Part shown: positions 51,409-60,168 of the stretch, piece by piece
Position numbering within the stretch: position 1 is the first letter of the stretch
Layout of the letters: each line of letters opens with the position of its first letter
Notes under the pieces: generated by a model
What the model was told of the DNA's origin: nothing
The model's database searches: none
What the model saw: the letters and a program-made list of their open reading frames with translations, nothing else
Translations under genes and position numbers: made by a program
Virus record (IMG/VR): IMGVR_UViG_3300026484_000333
Coordinates: 1-64,000 of that record
Strand: one strand, 5' to 3'
DNA length: 64,000 bases
Origin: a virus

Positions 51409-52385
51409 TATTTTCCTCCTTCGGCTTGATAAATTAAATTAGCTTCGCTTTCTGTCAAGTTTCTTGTAAAAATTCTCAAATTATCAACTGCTCCTGCTTT
51501 TCTATAACCACTGCTTCTGCCCCAACCAAAAACGCATAGATAATTAGTAAAATACATATTATATTTTGCAATTTTACTGCAATTTTGTTTTAAAGTTTGT
51601 TTTTTTCCATTAATAAAAATATCACCATATTCAAATTTTCTAAAATTTACTGAAACGTGAATCCATTTATTTTTATATTTATTAATATCAACTCCAAAAT
51701 TATCGCCATTGGCGGAATTGAATCCAAGTTTTCCACTGCTACAAACATATAAATCGCAATTATAAAAGCCAATAGGCATTTGATAATTTACTCCATTCCA
51801 TTTAAACCAAAAGCTGATATTTAATTCTTTTGTATCTTTATTAAAAGGTAATTTATTAATTTTAAGCTGTCCTCCGTTAGAATAAACAGCTAATTTTTCT
51901 TTGCCTTCTACATATGTTATGCTTCCGCTTTTTGTAGCTTCATATTTTCCGCTTACATCAACCAAGCTACTATTAAATTTAAACAAGGCAATTCCGCTTT
52001 TATCATCAAAAAAATCAACTTTATCAGCTGGGGGAATATTCATAATTACCGTGCCTTTATCACCAATCCAAACATTATCATCTTTATCATTTTTTAAACA
52101 TTCAAATTTTTCTAAAGTTTTAATATTTAACCAAACAAAACCTTTAAATAAAGGATTGGTTGTTACCTGCGGATTATTTAAGCCGATAACATTTGCTATA
52201 TTTTTAGGAAATTTGTCAGCAATTTTTAATTTGCCTTGATTTATTAAATCACGAATTTTTTGATTTTCTACATTTTCTTTTAAAAAGCACTTATAAATAA
52301 AATTTTGTTTATCAACATTTAAAACTACAATTAAATCATCTTTTTTACCTGAAACTTTACTATCTAAATTTTCTACTAACATCAA
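51408..52385 (-). CDS. LamG/concanavalin-like tail protein
   Basis: 325 residues. Residues 140-315 form a LamG jelly roll (ELNISFWFKWNG..., KWIHVSVNFRKFEYGDIFING, AGAVDNLRIFTRNLTESEAN), a carbohydrate-binding fold. It is coupled to the fibre gene upstream and the DUF4376 gene downstream, so it is likely a receptor-binding subunit. Confidence 0.75.
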   Translation of the reverse strand: MMLVENLDSKVSGKKDDLIVVLNVDKQNFIYKCFLKENVENQKIRDLINQGKLKIADKFPKNIANVIGLNNPQVTTNPLFKGFVWLNIKTLEKFECLKNDKDDNVWIGDKGTVIMNIPPADKVDFFDDKSGIALFKFNSSLVDVSGKYEATKSGSITYVEGKEKLAVYSNGGQLKINKLPFNKDTKELNISFWFKWNGVNYQMPIGFYNCDLYVCSSGKLGFNSANGDNFGVDINKYKNKWIHVSVNFRKFEYGDIFINGKKQTLKQNCSKIAKYNMYFTNYLCVFGWGRSSGYRKAGAVDNLRIFTRNLTESEANLIYQAEGGK

Positions 52386-52397
52386 AACTCCTTATTT

Positions 52398-53960
52398 TTA
52401 ATTAATTTGGTATCCCCAAAGTTCGTCTTTATAAACATTGCCGTTTCCGTCCGTCCAATAAACAACAAAACTTGAATTATCGCTTTCTTTCACCCCGCCT
52501 ATAACAAATGCAGGTTTATCTAATGGCTCTAGCAATGCAGTAGCATTATCATCATTTGCTATAAAATTGATAAACAGCATATTTCTTTTTGTATCATTGC
52601 CATCACCATCATTATTAATTAATTTTAATCCATTAGGCAAGTTGTAAAATTTAATGCTGTCCTCGTCGCAATCAACTTCCATTCTTGTTGCGTCAGCTAT
52701 GCTTGTATATTTGGAACTTGTAGCTCTGATATGTAGATGTTTTTTGCCGTTTGAATCGTTATACCAATCAATTCTGGCTTGTGCTGGATAAGCACTACCC
52801 AAACCAAAATTATAACCCACCCAATTATCTGCACTTGTTGTGTTTTTGTAAGCTTGATATGTTCCCATATCACCAGCCACAATATCATAAACATTAATAT
52901 TTGAGCTTGTAACATCAACGCCTAAACCAAGCGTTCCTGTAGTCCAATTATATTTTAAGCTTTTTCCTAATGTGGAACTTCCGTTATAGTTATCATCTTG
53001 GCTTACAACAACATCATAATTTACATAATCATTAGTTTTAACAACTAACGTTTTCCATTCGTTTGAATTGCCTTTTCTTCTAACAATAATTTCTTCTGCG
53101 GAATTATCATAAATTAACTGCCCACCTTTTGGGTATTCATTGATATCGTTTTTCCAATCTTCAATTTTTTGGTGAACAACATCTTGTGAATTTGCAGGTA
53201 AATAAATCCAGCTATCGCTCCATAAAACAAAACCTGAATATTTAATTTCTTTATTTGCTATTAATGAGGTTTTACCTTTAAACCAACCAAAATGCCCGTT
53301 TGAATTATAAATAGCAAGATTTTGATTTTCATAATCAATCCAATAATATCCATCTTCGGGCGTTCCTTGTCCTGTAGCCGGGTATCCTGTAACATAATTA
53401 ATGCGGTTTTCTATAGAACGATTAATATCCCAACCAAAACTACCACGAGCTTTAATCGCATTTGAGCGTCCACAATATAAAGTATAATTGTTTGTATTAC
53501 CATCAATAGCTATACCAGCTCCAATAACGCCATATTGATTAACAACAAATTGTACTGATGATGTATAAGCTTGTATAACTTTTTCGCTATGTGTAAAAAT
53601 TCTCAACGGCGTAACACCCTTGTTATCTACAGTTGTATCAATATTTAATGCTGAATTTGTGCCTTGTGGGTTATGTTGTAAATAAGGGCTTGTTGTTGCT
53701 TTATCACCATTAATTTTGTATAAAAACTTTCCATTTTCACCTTCAATCGTTGTTCCATATTTTAATTTTAAAAGCTGTCCGTTATCAATCGCATCCGTTA
53801 CGCTTACCCCGACAACATCAGCAGGATTAGCTACCAAGACATAATGCTCAAATTCATCTTGGTCAACCTCAACTTTTATAATGTCACCTTTTTTAAATTT
53901 ATCAAGTTCTTCAGATTGAATATCAACCACAGCTATTTCTGTGTGAGTAAAAATTGCCAT
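52398..53960 (-). CDS. Tail fibre protein
   Basis: 520 residues. The N-terminal 70 residues (MAIFTHTEIAVV..., TDAIDNGQLLKLKYG) are shared with 40673-41722. A repeat-rich shaft (HNPQGTNSALNIDTTVDNKG, YTLYCGRSNAIKARGSFGWD) leads to a beta-rich tip ending VYKDELWGYQIN. Late element 32 nt upstream. Probable receptor-binding fibre. Confidence 0.75.
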   Translation of the reverse strand: MAIFTHTEIAVVDIQSEELDKFKKGDIIKVEVDQDEFEHYVLVANPADVVGVSVTDAIDNGQLLKLKYGTTIEGENGKFLYKINGDKATTSPYLQHNPQGTNSALNIDTTVDNKGVTPLRIFTHSEKVIQAYTSSVQFVVNQYGVIGAGIAIDGNTNNYTLYCGRSNAIKARGSFGWDINRSIENRINYVTGYPATGQGTPEDGYYWIDYENQNLAIYNSNGHFGWFKGKTSLIANKEIKYSGFVLWSDSWIYLPANSQDVVHQKIEDWKNDINEYPKGGQLIYDNSAEEIIVRRKGNSNEWKTLVVKTNDYVNYDVVVSQDDNYNGSSTLGKSLKYNWTTGTLGLGVDVTSSNINVYDIVAGDMGTYQAYKNTTSADNWVGYNFGLGSAYPAQARIDWYNDSNGKKHLHIRATSSKYTSIADATRMEVDCDEDSIKFYNLPNGLKLINNDGDGNDTKRNMLFINFIANDDNATALLEPLDKPAFVIGGVKESDNSSFVVYWTDGNGNVYKDELWGYQIN

Positions 53961-53991
53961 TTTTATTTTCTCCTTCTTATAGCTTTACTTA

Positions 53992-53999
53992 TATATCAG
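53992..53999 (-). promoter_or_regulatory. Late promoter element, CTGATATA, for the fibre operon
   Basis: Minus-strand CTGATATA, 32 nt before the ATG at 53960. Confidence 0.65.
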
Positions 54000-54033
54000 C
54001 TTTATAAATTGATTAAAAAATTTACAATTTTGT

Positions 54034-54059
54034 AAAGGATTTTATACAAGAGTTTTGGC
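54034..54059 (+). repeat. 26-bp companion repeat, copy C
   Basis: AAAGGATTTTATACAAGAG plus TTTTGGC on the plus strand. A degenerate second copy (TCTTTTATACAAAAATTGCTC) follows at about 54085-54105. Confidence 0.7.
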
Positions 54060-54135
54060 AAAATTTCACACATTTTATAAAAAATCTTTTATACAAAAAT
54101 TGCTCAAATGCCCATAAATTCGGACTTTTGTAAAT

Positions 54136-54186
54136 TGTCTGAAAGTGTCCGGAGCCTTAAAGTTTATATTTATATCCAACAAAAAT
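54136..54186 (+). repeat. 52-bp intergenic repeat, copy 4 (plus orientation)
   Basis: TGTCTGAAAGTGTCCGGAGC on the plus strand, one base shorter (CCAAC instead of CCAACC). It points toward the plus-strand genes from 54339, the only copy on this strand. Confidence 0.85.
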
Positions 54187-54208
54187 TTCATTTTTTTTAT
54201 TCTATAAA

Positions 54209-54216
54209 CTGATATA
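54209..54216 (+). promoter_or_regulatory. Plus-strand CTGATATA element
   Basis: 23 nt downstream of repeat copy 4, in the same direction, but 123 nt before the next ATG; the only late-type element seen on the plus strand. Confidence 0.4.
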
Positions 54217-54284
54217 TAAATAAAGTTATAAAAATAAACAAATTCATAATTTATGTTTTATGTTTTATAATTTATATTTTAATC

Positions 54285-54313
54285 TTGACAATAGATGGAT
54301 TTTTAGGTAGAAT
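54285..54313 (+). promoter_or_regulatory. Sigma-70 promoter for the plus-strand orphan block
   Basis: TTGACA (54285-54290), 17-nt spacer, TAGAAT (54308-54313), 25 nt before the ATG at 54339. Confidence 0.75.
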
Positions 54314-54338
54314 TAAATAAAAAAAGAAAGGAGCATAA

Positions 54339-56207
54339 ATGAATAGAATGAATAAATTGATTGAATTAATCGAAAAAGAAAAAAAAGAAAGAAAAAAAAT
54401 TGAAAAAATTTTGATAAAAAGAAAAGATAAAAAAGTTGCAATCAAGCCAAACTCATTTAATGAATTAGCTCAATTGCTTAAAAATTATACAATAATTTTA
54501 TATCAAATGTCAAGAGTTTTATCAAATTTTTCTAACAAAAATTCAGGAATTCTTAACAATTTGTTATTTTTGTTAGAAAAATTTAACAATTCGTCAAGTT
54601 TTTATAGAAATTATAAACATTTTGTTATGGCAATAATCGAAGGAAAAATCGAGCCACAATTTGTTGCCCAAAATTTCGCTCAATTTTATATTGCCCTTAC
54701 TTCAACGCATTTTGAAACCAAAGGTTTGAGCTTTGTTGCAAATCCTTATCAAGCTACGCAAATTGATAAAGCAAGACCGAATACAAAATATGGAAAATTC
54801 AGCTATATTAGAAAACAGGGATATGAGCAGAATTTAGGTCTGACTTTTGACAGTGAAAGCTATGATGTTGTTGAATATTTTAAAATGATAACAAATGACA
54901 AATGTGCGTTTTTTACACCAAACAACAAATATTCTAAAAATTCATTAAGATTTGATGTTGATGATAAAACTTTGAATATGGATGAAATGGAAATTTTGAT
55001 TAGAACTGCGATGGACAAATTGAACATAAACGGTGAAGTCGAAATCGTCGAAACAACGAAAGGTTGGCAGTTTGCTGTTTATGTTCCGTTGTTTTTCGTT
55101 AAAACTTTTTATGATAAAAATGATTATGTTGTTGAGCAGATTTTCGTTAGTGATAGAAAAACAACAAAAGCATTTAAGGCATATCAAAAATTCAACGAAA
55201 AATTTGTTGAGATTTTAGAAAATTTGGCGGTTGAGCTTTTTAATGTCAAATTAGAAATTGACAAATTTGCAGTAGAACAAGAAAAAGTTAGAATTTGGAG
55301 AAATGCAAAAGCCCACAATCATCGCTATTTTTCGGTGGTTGAAAACGAAAAATCAACGATTTTAGAAATGATTGATTTGCCAAAATTAGAACAAAAAGAA
55401 AATTTTGTCAATCATTTTGAAGCCAAAAAAGCAAATGAAATTGAACTCCGCAACAAAATGCCGAATGTTTATAAGTTCTTTAAAAAACACAACTTTTCAA
55501 TGCCGAAAATCAAATGCGGATTGATTGGCAAAATGAGCGAAAATACCGAAAGTTTTTATCTTACAAAAGCAATTGTTCACAAATTTATAATTGATTATAA
55601 TCATTTAGAAAATTTTGATGTTTTGTTGTTGGATTTGGCAGAAATGATAGAACTTGATTTTAGGAATATTTATCAAGAAGAAAAATCAATTGAAAATATA
55701 AATGTTGTGATTGATTATTATTTAGAAAATTTTGATGTTTATTTAACCGCCCAGAAAACCGCAAGAAGCCGAATGTTTGTTAAAAGTGCGAAAGCACTTG
55801 ATAACATAAGAAAAAATAGAAATAATTTAGATGAAATGAAACAAAAAATTGAAAAAAGCAAAAATGAACTTGAAAAATTTAAAAATAACGATGAAAATAA
55901 ATTGTCAATTAGGAAAATGTCCGAAGAATTGAAGAAAATTGCTTTTGATTTGCCAAAATCAACGCTTTATGAATATATCAAAAAAGAAAATGTTGATATT
56001 TTAGTTGAAATGATTGAAATGTTGTATAGATATGTTATAATTTTAATGAACGGCAGTGAAAAAGAACAGCAAAAAGCAATTCAATTGTTCGAAATTATCG
56101 AACAGTTACAAGGTGCGGTCAATTATGTTATAGCTATGATGAAGTTTGATTTGGTTGAAAATGAAAAATTACGAAAATTTTTTTATGTTGAAAAACGGAA
56201 GGAATAA
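54339..56207 (+). CDS. Candidate replication initiator/primase-like protein
   Basis: 622 residues, no family firmly recognised. LRFDVDDKTLN near residue 208 resembles the D-x-D motif I of archaeo-eukaryotic-type primases, followed by an EIVETTKGWQFAVYVPLFF strand that fits their fold; a RNAKAHNHRYF segment near 320 could supply a histidine. The remainder is helical with a coiled-coil part near 485-520. As the first and largest gene of the block leading to the origin-like region it may initiate replication. SD AAAGGAG. The primase idea is weak and rests on short motifs. Confidence 0.35.
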   Translation: MNRMNKLIELIEKEKKERKKIEKILIKRKDKKVAIKPNSFNELAQLLKNYTIILYQMSRVLSNFSNKNSGILNNLLFLLEKFNNSSSFYRNYKHFVMAIIEGKIEPQFVAQNFAQFYIALTSTHFETKGLSFVANPYQATQIDKARPNTKYGKFSYIRKQGYEQNLGLTFDSESYDVVEYFKMITNDKCAFFTPNNKYSKNSLRFDVDDKTLNMDEMEILIRTAMDKLNINGEVEIVETTKGWQFAVYVPLFFVKTFYDKNDYVVEQIFVSDRKTTKAFKAYQKFNEKFVEILENLAVELFNVKLEIDKFAVEQEKVRIWRNAKAHNHRYFSVVENEKSTILEMIDLPKLEQKENFVNHFEAKKANEIELRNKMPNVYKFFKKHNFSMPKIKCGLIGKMSENTESFYLTKAIVHKFIIDYNHLENFDVLLLDLAEMIELDFRNIYQEEKSIENINVVIDYYLENFDVYLTAQKTARSRMFVKSAKALDNIRKNRNNLDEMKQKIEKSKNELEKFKNNDENKLSIRKMSEELKKIAFDLPKSTLYEYIKKENVDILVEMIEMLYRYVIILMNGSEKEQQKAIQLFEIIEQLQGAVNYVIAMMKFDLVENEKLRKFFYVEKRKE

Positions 56208-56209
56208 AA

Positions 56210-56467
56210 ATGAAAAAGCTAAATTATAACAAAGCAAGAAAATTTTATAATGAAGCAAAATTGTTTGTAAAAGAAAATGGTTATCCTACAAATGTTCCAA
56301 AAGCATTTTGGGAACTTTATGTTATGGTTGGACATTTTTCTGTTAAATTTAAAAGAACGCCAAATGAAGACGAATATGAATTAATGATTAGTTTATTTCC
56401 TGAAGAAGAACAAAAGGAAATTAGGAAATTTTCGCTTTTAGTCCAAGAAACATTAGATGGAGAATAA
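56210..56467 (+). CDS. Unrecognised 85-residue protein
   Basis: Helical, mixed charge (ARKFYNEAKLFVKENG..., VKFKRTPNEDEYELMISLFP). SD GGAAGGA, 2 nt after the preceding stop. Co-transcribed with the candidate replication gene. No family recognised. Confidence 0.65.
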   Translation: MKKLNYNKARKFYNEAKLFVKENGYPTNVPKAFWELYVMVGHFSVKFKRTPNEDEYELMISLFPEEEQKEIRKFSLLVQETLDGE

Positions 56468-56469
56468 AA

Positions 56470-56715
56470 ATGCAAGTTACAAAATCAAATCTTTATAATT
56501 TAATAGCAAATGATTTTATGTTATCAAAGCTTTGGGAAGAAAATTTGGCTTGGTATCAATATTATAAAAGCAAAAATGAAGAAAATGGAATGAGCTATAC
56601 AAAATATATGGCTTATTTGGATTTGCACCAAAAATGCGTTGAACTGAAAAAAGAAAAATTAGACAAACAAGAAGAAAAAATAATAAAAGATTTTGTTAAT
56701 TTTTATTTTAGTTGA
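56470..56715 (+). CDS. Unrecognised 81-residue protein
   Basis: Helical with many aromatics (KLWEENLAWYQYYKSKNEENG). Starts 2 nt after the preceding stop; coupled. No function assigned. Confidence 0.65.
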   Translation: MQVTKSNLYNLIANDFMLSKLWEENLAWYQYYKSKNEENGMSYTKYMAYLDLHQKCVELKKEKLDKQEEKIIKDFVNFYFS

Positions 56716-56726
56716 AAAGGAAAAAT

Positions 56727-57212
56727 ATGAAATTAATAAAAGCTGATTGGTCGTTTGGGCTTGAAAATATAAAAGAAAAATTAGAAAAGCAGAAAATTCA
56801 TCTTACCGAAAAGCAATATGACGTTATAACGCCCGTTGCCTTGCCCTCAAAAAATTATGATGAATTAAGAAATGCTTATATGAAATCGGTGCAAAAATTA
56901 AGAAGATATTATCATATTCCTGCATTTAGCAATGTTAAAATGGTATATTTTAACAATATGAGTTGGTTTGTTTATTCTAAAGCTTATTTAGAAGAATGGT
57001 TGGCGTTTATTTTGCGTGAGGCAAATATTAAACTGCCCGATTATATTTTTGAGCCTCATAAATTATCCGATAAAGTTATCGACAAGGAACTTAAGTTTTT
57101 TATTAAACCAAAAGAAAAAGCTCAATTTGATTTGGTCAAAGTTTTCTATGAAAATAAAGCAATCGGTTATAATGCAATTAATGAAATTTTAAATTTTAAG
57201 GAAATTAGATGA
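56727..57212 (+). CDS. Unrecognised 161-residue protein
   Basis: ATG at 56727 with AAAAGGA 6 nt upstream; a TTG in frame at 56712 precedes the ribosome site and is rejected. Helical, contains RNAYMKSVQKLRRYYHIP. Overlaps the next gene by 4 nt. No family recognised. Confidence 0.6.
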   Translation: MKLIKADWSFGLENIKEKLEKQKIHLTEKQYDVITPVALPSKNYDELRNAYMKSVQKLRRYYHIPAFSNVKMVYFNNMSWFVYSKAYLEEWLAFILREANIKLPDYIFEPHKLSDKVIDKELKFFIKPKEKAQFDLVKVFYENKAIGYNAINEILNFKEIR

Positions 57213-57463
57213 TGTTAAAAAGAAAAATAAATTTTGACAGGCTGAAATTTATTTTAGATAATTTGAATAAAAATGTTGAGGTTGTCGGTTATGTTTATTC
57301 TCCTTCTTATAAAATTGAAGTTAAAATTGGAGTAATTTGCTATGAAATTTTGCTAAAAACATTAAAATTTTTAAATAAAAATAAAGAATTTTACGAAATT
57401 GTTGGTTTTTTACATAAAAAACAAATAAAAATCGTCGAATTTTATGAAAATGACAAAATTTAA
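57209..57463 (+). CDS. Unrecognised 84-residue protein
   Basis: Starts at ATGATG overlapping the previous stop. Basic start, then alternating strands (VEVVGYVYSPSYKIEVKIGV). No function assigned. Confidence 0.6.
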   Translation: MMLKRKINFDRLKFILDNLNKNVEVVGYVYSPSYKIEVKIGVICYEILLKTLKFLNKNKEFYEIVGFLHKKQIKIVEFYENDKI

Positions 57464-57472
57464 AGGAAAAAA

Positions 57473-58012
57473 ATGCAAAAAAACGAAAAAAATTTGCTAA
57501 TTTTGCCGATTTTTGAGCTATTTCCTTCAAAAAATATTGAAAGTTGGTTTGGAACGTTAACTTTTCAACGTTTAGCGAACTTATTTTATTATATAAAGCA
57601 AAAAGAACTTGGGGATTTAGCTGAAGATTTAAACGAAATTAGCAAGGAATTGGCATTTGCAAGTTATCTCAAAACTTATAAAACTTTGGATTATTTTTAT
57701 GTTTTAATTAAAAATGATAAATTTGTTGGCGTGATTAGCTTTGATATTTCACAAGAAAATATATATTTTAAGCAAGGCAAATATTTGATATTCGCCCAAA
57801 CAGGATTAGTTACAAACGAAATTTCGGATTTTTGGTTTTTGATGCGGAATTTACGTAATTTGACGGATAAAATTATAGAAAAAGAACAACCTAATTTTGC
57901 AATTGCTTATTTAAAAAATGTAAGTCATAATAAACGATTTTTAAATTATGTAGAAAAAGAACATAATTTAAAAGTAAATTTGGTTTATAATTTAACTTAT
58001 GGAGCATTTTAA
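57473..58012 (+). CDS. Unrecognised 179-residue protein
   Basis: Middle part (DYFYVLIKNDKFVGVISFDI...FAQTGLVTNEIS) has the strand pattern of a GNAT-like acetyltransferase fold but lacks a clear acetyl-CoA loop, so this is not claimed. SD AAAGGA. The TAATG junction couples it to the next gene. Confidence 0.6.
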   Translation: MQKNEKNLLILPIFELFPSKNIESWFGTLTFQRLANLFYYIKQKELGDLAEDLNEISKELAFASYLKTYKTLDYFYVLIKNDKFVGVISFDISQENIYFKQGKYLIFAQTGLVTNEISDFWFLMRNLRNLTDKIIEKEQPNFAIAYLKNVSHNKRFLNYVEKEHNLKVNLVYNLTYGAF

Positions 58013-58290
58013 TGAAAACAAATTTGATTTTATCCGATAAAAAGCTCGGCAAGGAAAACGACCAAAAAATTGTTGATTTGATTCGAGAAGTTTATCCTTA
58101 TTTATCATTAGACGCAGTAGCAAAACTTACAGGATTATCAAAAACAAAAGTTAAAGAAATTTTAAAAGCGAATAATATAAACAAGGAAAACGACCCGAGC
58201 TGGTATAATAATGTTCCGATTGTTATTTGGCTACCAAGCGAATTTTATGATAAAGTTGATGTAGAAAATTTGAAATTTATTGAAAAATAG
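58012..58290 (+). CDS. Helix-turn-helix DNA-binding protein
   Basis: 92 residues. LSLDAVAKLTGLSKTKVKEI (about 37-56) is a clear helix-turn-helix. It ends just before a promoter at 58292-58321, so it could regulate that promoter or the block. TAATG overlap with the preceding gene. Confidence 0.65.
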   Translation: MKTNLILSDKKLGKENDQKIVDLIREVYPYLSLDAVAKLTGLSKTKVKEILKANNINKENDPSWYNNVPIVIWLPSEFYDKVDVENLKFIEK

Positions 58291-58291
58291 C

Positions 58292-58321
58292 TTGACATAT
58301 GCAATGATAAAATGTTATAAT
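58292..58321 (+). promoter_or_regulatory. Sigma-70 promoter inside the orphan block
   Basis: TTGACA (58292-58297), 18-nt spacer, TATAAT (58316-58321), 31 nt before the ATG at 58353. Confidence 0.75.
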
Positions 58322-58352
58322 TTATTGATGAAAAATTTAAAAGGAGCGACAA

Positions 58353-58802
58353 ATGAACGAAATTAGCTTATCTGCTTATTTAAAGCAAATGCTTGAGCCG
58401 GAAATTGCAATTGCAATTTGTAACCACAAATTTGGTAAAGATTTTAAGGAAGATTTAAAAAAAGAAAAATTATTGCAATATTTGCTTGATAGGTTGCTTG
58501 TAAATGAAGATTTATCAGCAAATATGTATGATTTTGTTGAGGTTGTTGGTTATATTATGCAACAGGAATTCAAAAATTATGGGCAATTTTATATTGAAGT
58601 TGACGAACTTGATAATGTTTTTTATGTTTTGGTCGGTAAAATGGCACAAGCAGGAATACCAAAAGCTTATGTTAAACAATTTTTGGTTGATTGCTTCAAA
58701 TCGTTTTATGGTTTGATTAATAAAAAAATTCCTGATTTGGTATTTGAATACCAAAATAAAAAAGAACAATTGCCAAATCAACTTTCAGGATTTGACAAAT
58801 GA
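58353..58802 (+). CDS. Unrecognised 149-residue protein
   Basis: Acidic and helical (LKQMLEPEIAIAICNHKFGKD...). SD AAAAGGAG. Overlaps the next gene by 4 nt (ATGA). First gene behind the internal promoter. No family recognised. Confidence 0.65.
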   Translation: MNEISLSAYLKQMLEPEIAIAICNHKFGKDFKEDLKKEKLLQYLLDRLLVNEDLSANMYDFVEVVGYIMQQEFKNYGQFYIEVDELDNVFYVLVGKMAQAGIPKAYVKQFLVDCFKSFYGLINKKIPDLVFEYQNKKEQLPNQLSGFDK

Positions 58803-59104
58803 TTGAAAGAAAATTAAGTTGCCATCAAGTTCAGAAAGTTATGGATTTGTTTTATTTTAAAAAAGCAACCATAACTAAAATTGCCCAATATTATAAAGTT
58901 GGTTATAAAACGATTCAATATATTGTACAAGGCAAAACTTATCGTGATTGTTGGCGTTATGATAGATACAGCTGGGAAAATGAAAACGATTTCAAACTTG
59001 CTTATCAGCATAGAAAACGTGAAAACATCAAAAATTTTGGAAACGGTAGGAAATCGCAAAAAATTGAATTCCTGTTAGAAGAACTAAAAAAAGGAAATGT
59101 TTGA
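58799..59104 (+). CDS. Helix-turn-helix protein
   Basis: 101 residues; KKATITKIAQYYKVGYKTIQ near 25-44 is a typical helix-turn-helix, followed by a WRYDRYSW segment and a basic tail. Probably a DNA-binding regulator of the block. Confidence 0.6.
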   Translation: MIERKLSCHQVQKVMDLFYFKKATITKIAQYYKVGYKTIQYIVQGKTYRDCWRYDRYSWENENDFKLAYQHRKRENIKNFGNGRKSQKIEFLLEELKKGNV

Positions 59105-59340
59105 AAACAATTTGGCTTGTCAAATGCCTAAAATGCAATGATGAAGTTGAAAATGGAAAATGCAAATGCGGAAATGTTGGCGTTAGAAAAAAAGGAAACC
59201 AAATTTTGGCTTTGTTTTGTGATGATTTGCGAACTTGTAATTTGAAAAAAATTATAAAATACAAAAATTTGATAATAAAGGAAAAAAGCTGGTTTCCTTT
59301 TAGCTTTGCCAAAATTGAAAAAGTTGAAATGGAGGTATGA
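59101..59340 (+). CDS. Small zinc-ribbon protein with TTG start
   Basis: 79 residues. No ATG is available; TTG at 59101 overlaps the previous stop (TTGA) with AAGGAAA 5 nt upstream. CLKC near 9 and CKCG near 20 form a four-cysteine ribbon. Basic C-terminus. Function unknown. Confidence 0.55.
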   Translation: MKTIWLVKCLKCNDEVENGKCKCGNVGVRKKGNQILALFCDDLRTCNLKKIIKYKNLIIKEKSWFPFSFAKIEKVEMEV

Positions 59341-59415
59341 ATGGATTTTTATTTTAGCTTTATTTTAGTTGGTTTTATTTATTTGTTTTCACTTTTAATT
59401 TTAAAGGAACTTTGA
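59341..59415 (+). CDS. 24-residue membrane peptide
   Basis: ATG at 59341 immediately after the previous TGA, GGAGG 5 nt upstream. One hydrophobic helix (FSFILVGFIYLFSLLIL) fills most of it. Followed directly by another membrane peptide gene. Function unknown. Confidence 0.55.
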   Translation: MDFYFSFILVGFIYLFSLLILKEL

Positions 59416-59496
59416 ATGCTTGAGGAAATAATTTTTCTGGTTAGTTTTTTTATGTTTTTAATTATTGTAGTTGTTGAACTTAAGAATAAAAAATAA
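59416..59496 (+). CDS. 26-residue membrane peptide
   Basis: ATG directly after the previous stop with AAAGGAA 7 nt upstream. Sequence EEIIFLVSFFMFLIIVVVEL then KNKK: a single helix with basic end, inner-membrane-type. Pair with the 24-residue peptide. Confidence 0.55.
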   Translation: MLEEIIFLVSFFMFLIIVVVELKNKK

Positions 59497-59508
59497 AGGA
59501 GTTTTTAA

Positions 59509-59763
59509 ATGAAAATAAAAATACAAAGTTTTTTAAGTGCGGTGGCGTTTGTTAGCTTTACGATTGCGAGTTTGTATATTAGCACGGTTTTAGGTTATAT
59601 TGCATTTCTTTTTGGCGGATTTTTTGTAGATGGTATGGAAGTTTTTATGAAAGCAAATTGGGCGTTGTTTAGCAAGGAGCTTGTTTTGGCAATTGCTTCA
59701 TTAATTGTAGGTGGAATTGCTGTTTTTTTGGCTTTTTGGATGGAGGATTGGAATGAAAGCTAA
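59509..59763 (+). CDS. Membrane protein with two or three helices
   Basis: 84 residues with segments SAVAFVSFTIASLYISTVLG, IAFLFGGFFV and LVLAIASLIVGGIAVFLAFW. SD AAAGGAG. It follows the two membrane peptides, forming a three-gene membrane cassette; might alter the envelope or exclude other phages. Confidence 0.65.
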   Translation: MKIKIQSFLSAVAFVSFTIASLYISTVLGYIAFLFGGFFVDGMEVFMKANWALFSKELVLAIASLIVGGIAVFLAFWMEDWNES

Positions 59764-59938
59764 TTTGTACCTTGAAAAATACAAATTTGATGAAATAAGT
59801 TCAATTATTTATGATGATAAAAACAAAATCATTCAATTTTGGTATAATGGCAGGAAAGTTGTTGGAAAGCTCCAAACAATTTTACAGGATAAAAATGAAA
59901 TAATAATCGAGAAAGGAAATTATGATGGTTTGGCTTAA
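59753..59938 (+). CDS. Unrecognised 61-residue protein
   Basis: ATG at 59753 (GGAGG 6 nt upstream) overlaps the preceding gene by 11 nt. Beta-rich (IIQFWYNGRKVVGKLQTIL). No function assigned. Confidence 0.6.
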   Translation: MKANLYLEKYKFDEISSIIYDDKNKIIQFWYNGRKVVGKLQTILQDKNEIIIEKGNYDGLA

Positions 59939-60167
59939 AATTGAAAATGTAGGTTTTTTAAAAGTTAGCGATATTAGTTATGTTGGCGAAGTTGATTTAG
60001 TTGAAATTGATGATTTGACTAACAAAAATTTATATGGATTTGAATTGGTAGTCGGCGGTGAGCTTTTACCTTTGGTTTATGATAGCAGAGAAAAAGCAAT
60101 TAAGGTAAATGATGCAATTAAAAAGCAACTTTTGATGAGTGCTAAAATTATAAAATTGGAGGTGTAA
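59922..60167 (+). CDS. Unrecognised 81-residue protein
   Basis: ATG at 59922 or 59925 with AAAGGA upstream; overlaps the preceding gene. Alternating strands (WLKIENVGFLKVSDISYVGE). No function assigned. Confidence 0.6.
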   Translation: MMVWLKIENVGFLKVSDISYVGEVDLVEIDDLTNKNLYGFELVVGGELLPLVYDSREKAIKVNDAIKKQLLMSAKIIKLEV

Positions 60168-60168
60168 A

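Noticed and set aside
57473-58012. GNAT acetyltransferase
   Set aside because: The strand pattern is suggestive, but the acetyl-CoA-binding R/Q-x-x-G-x-G/A loop is not visible.
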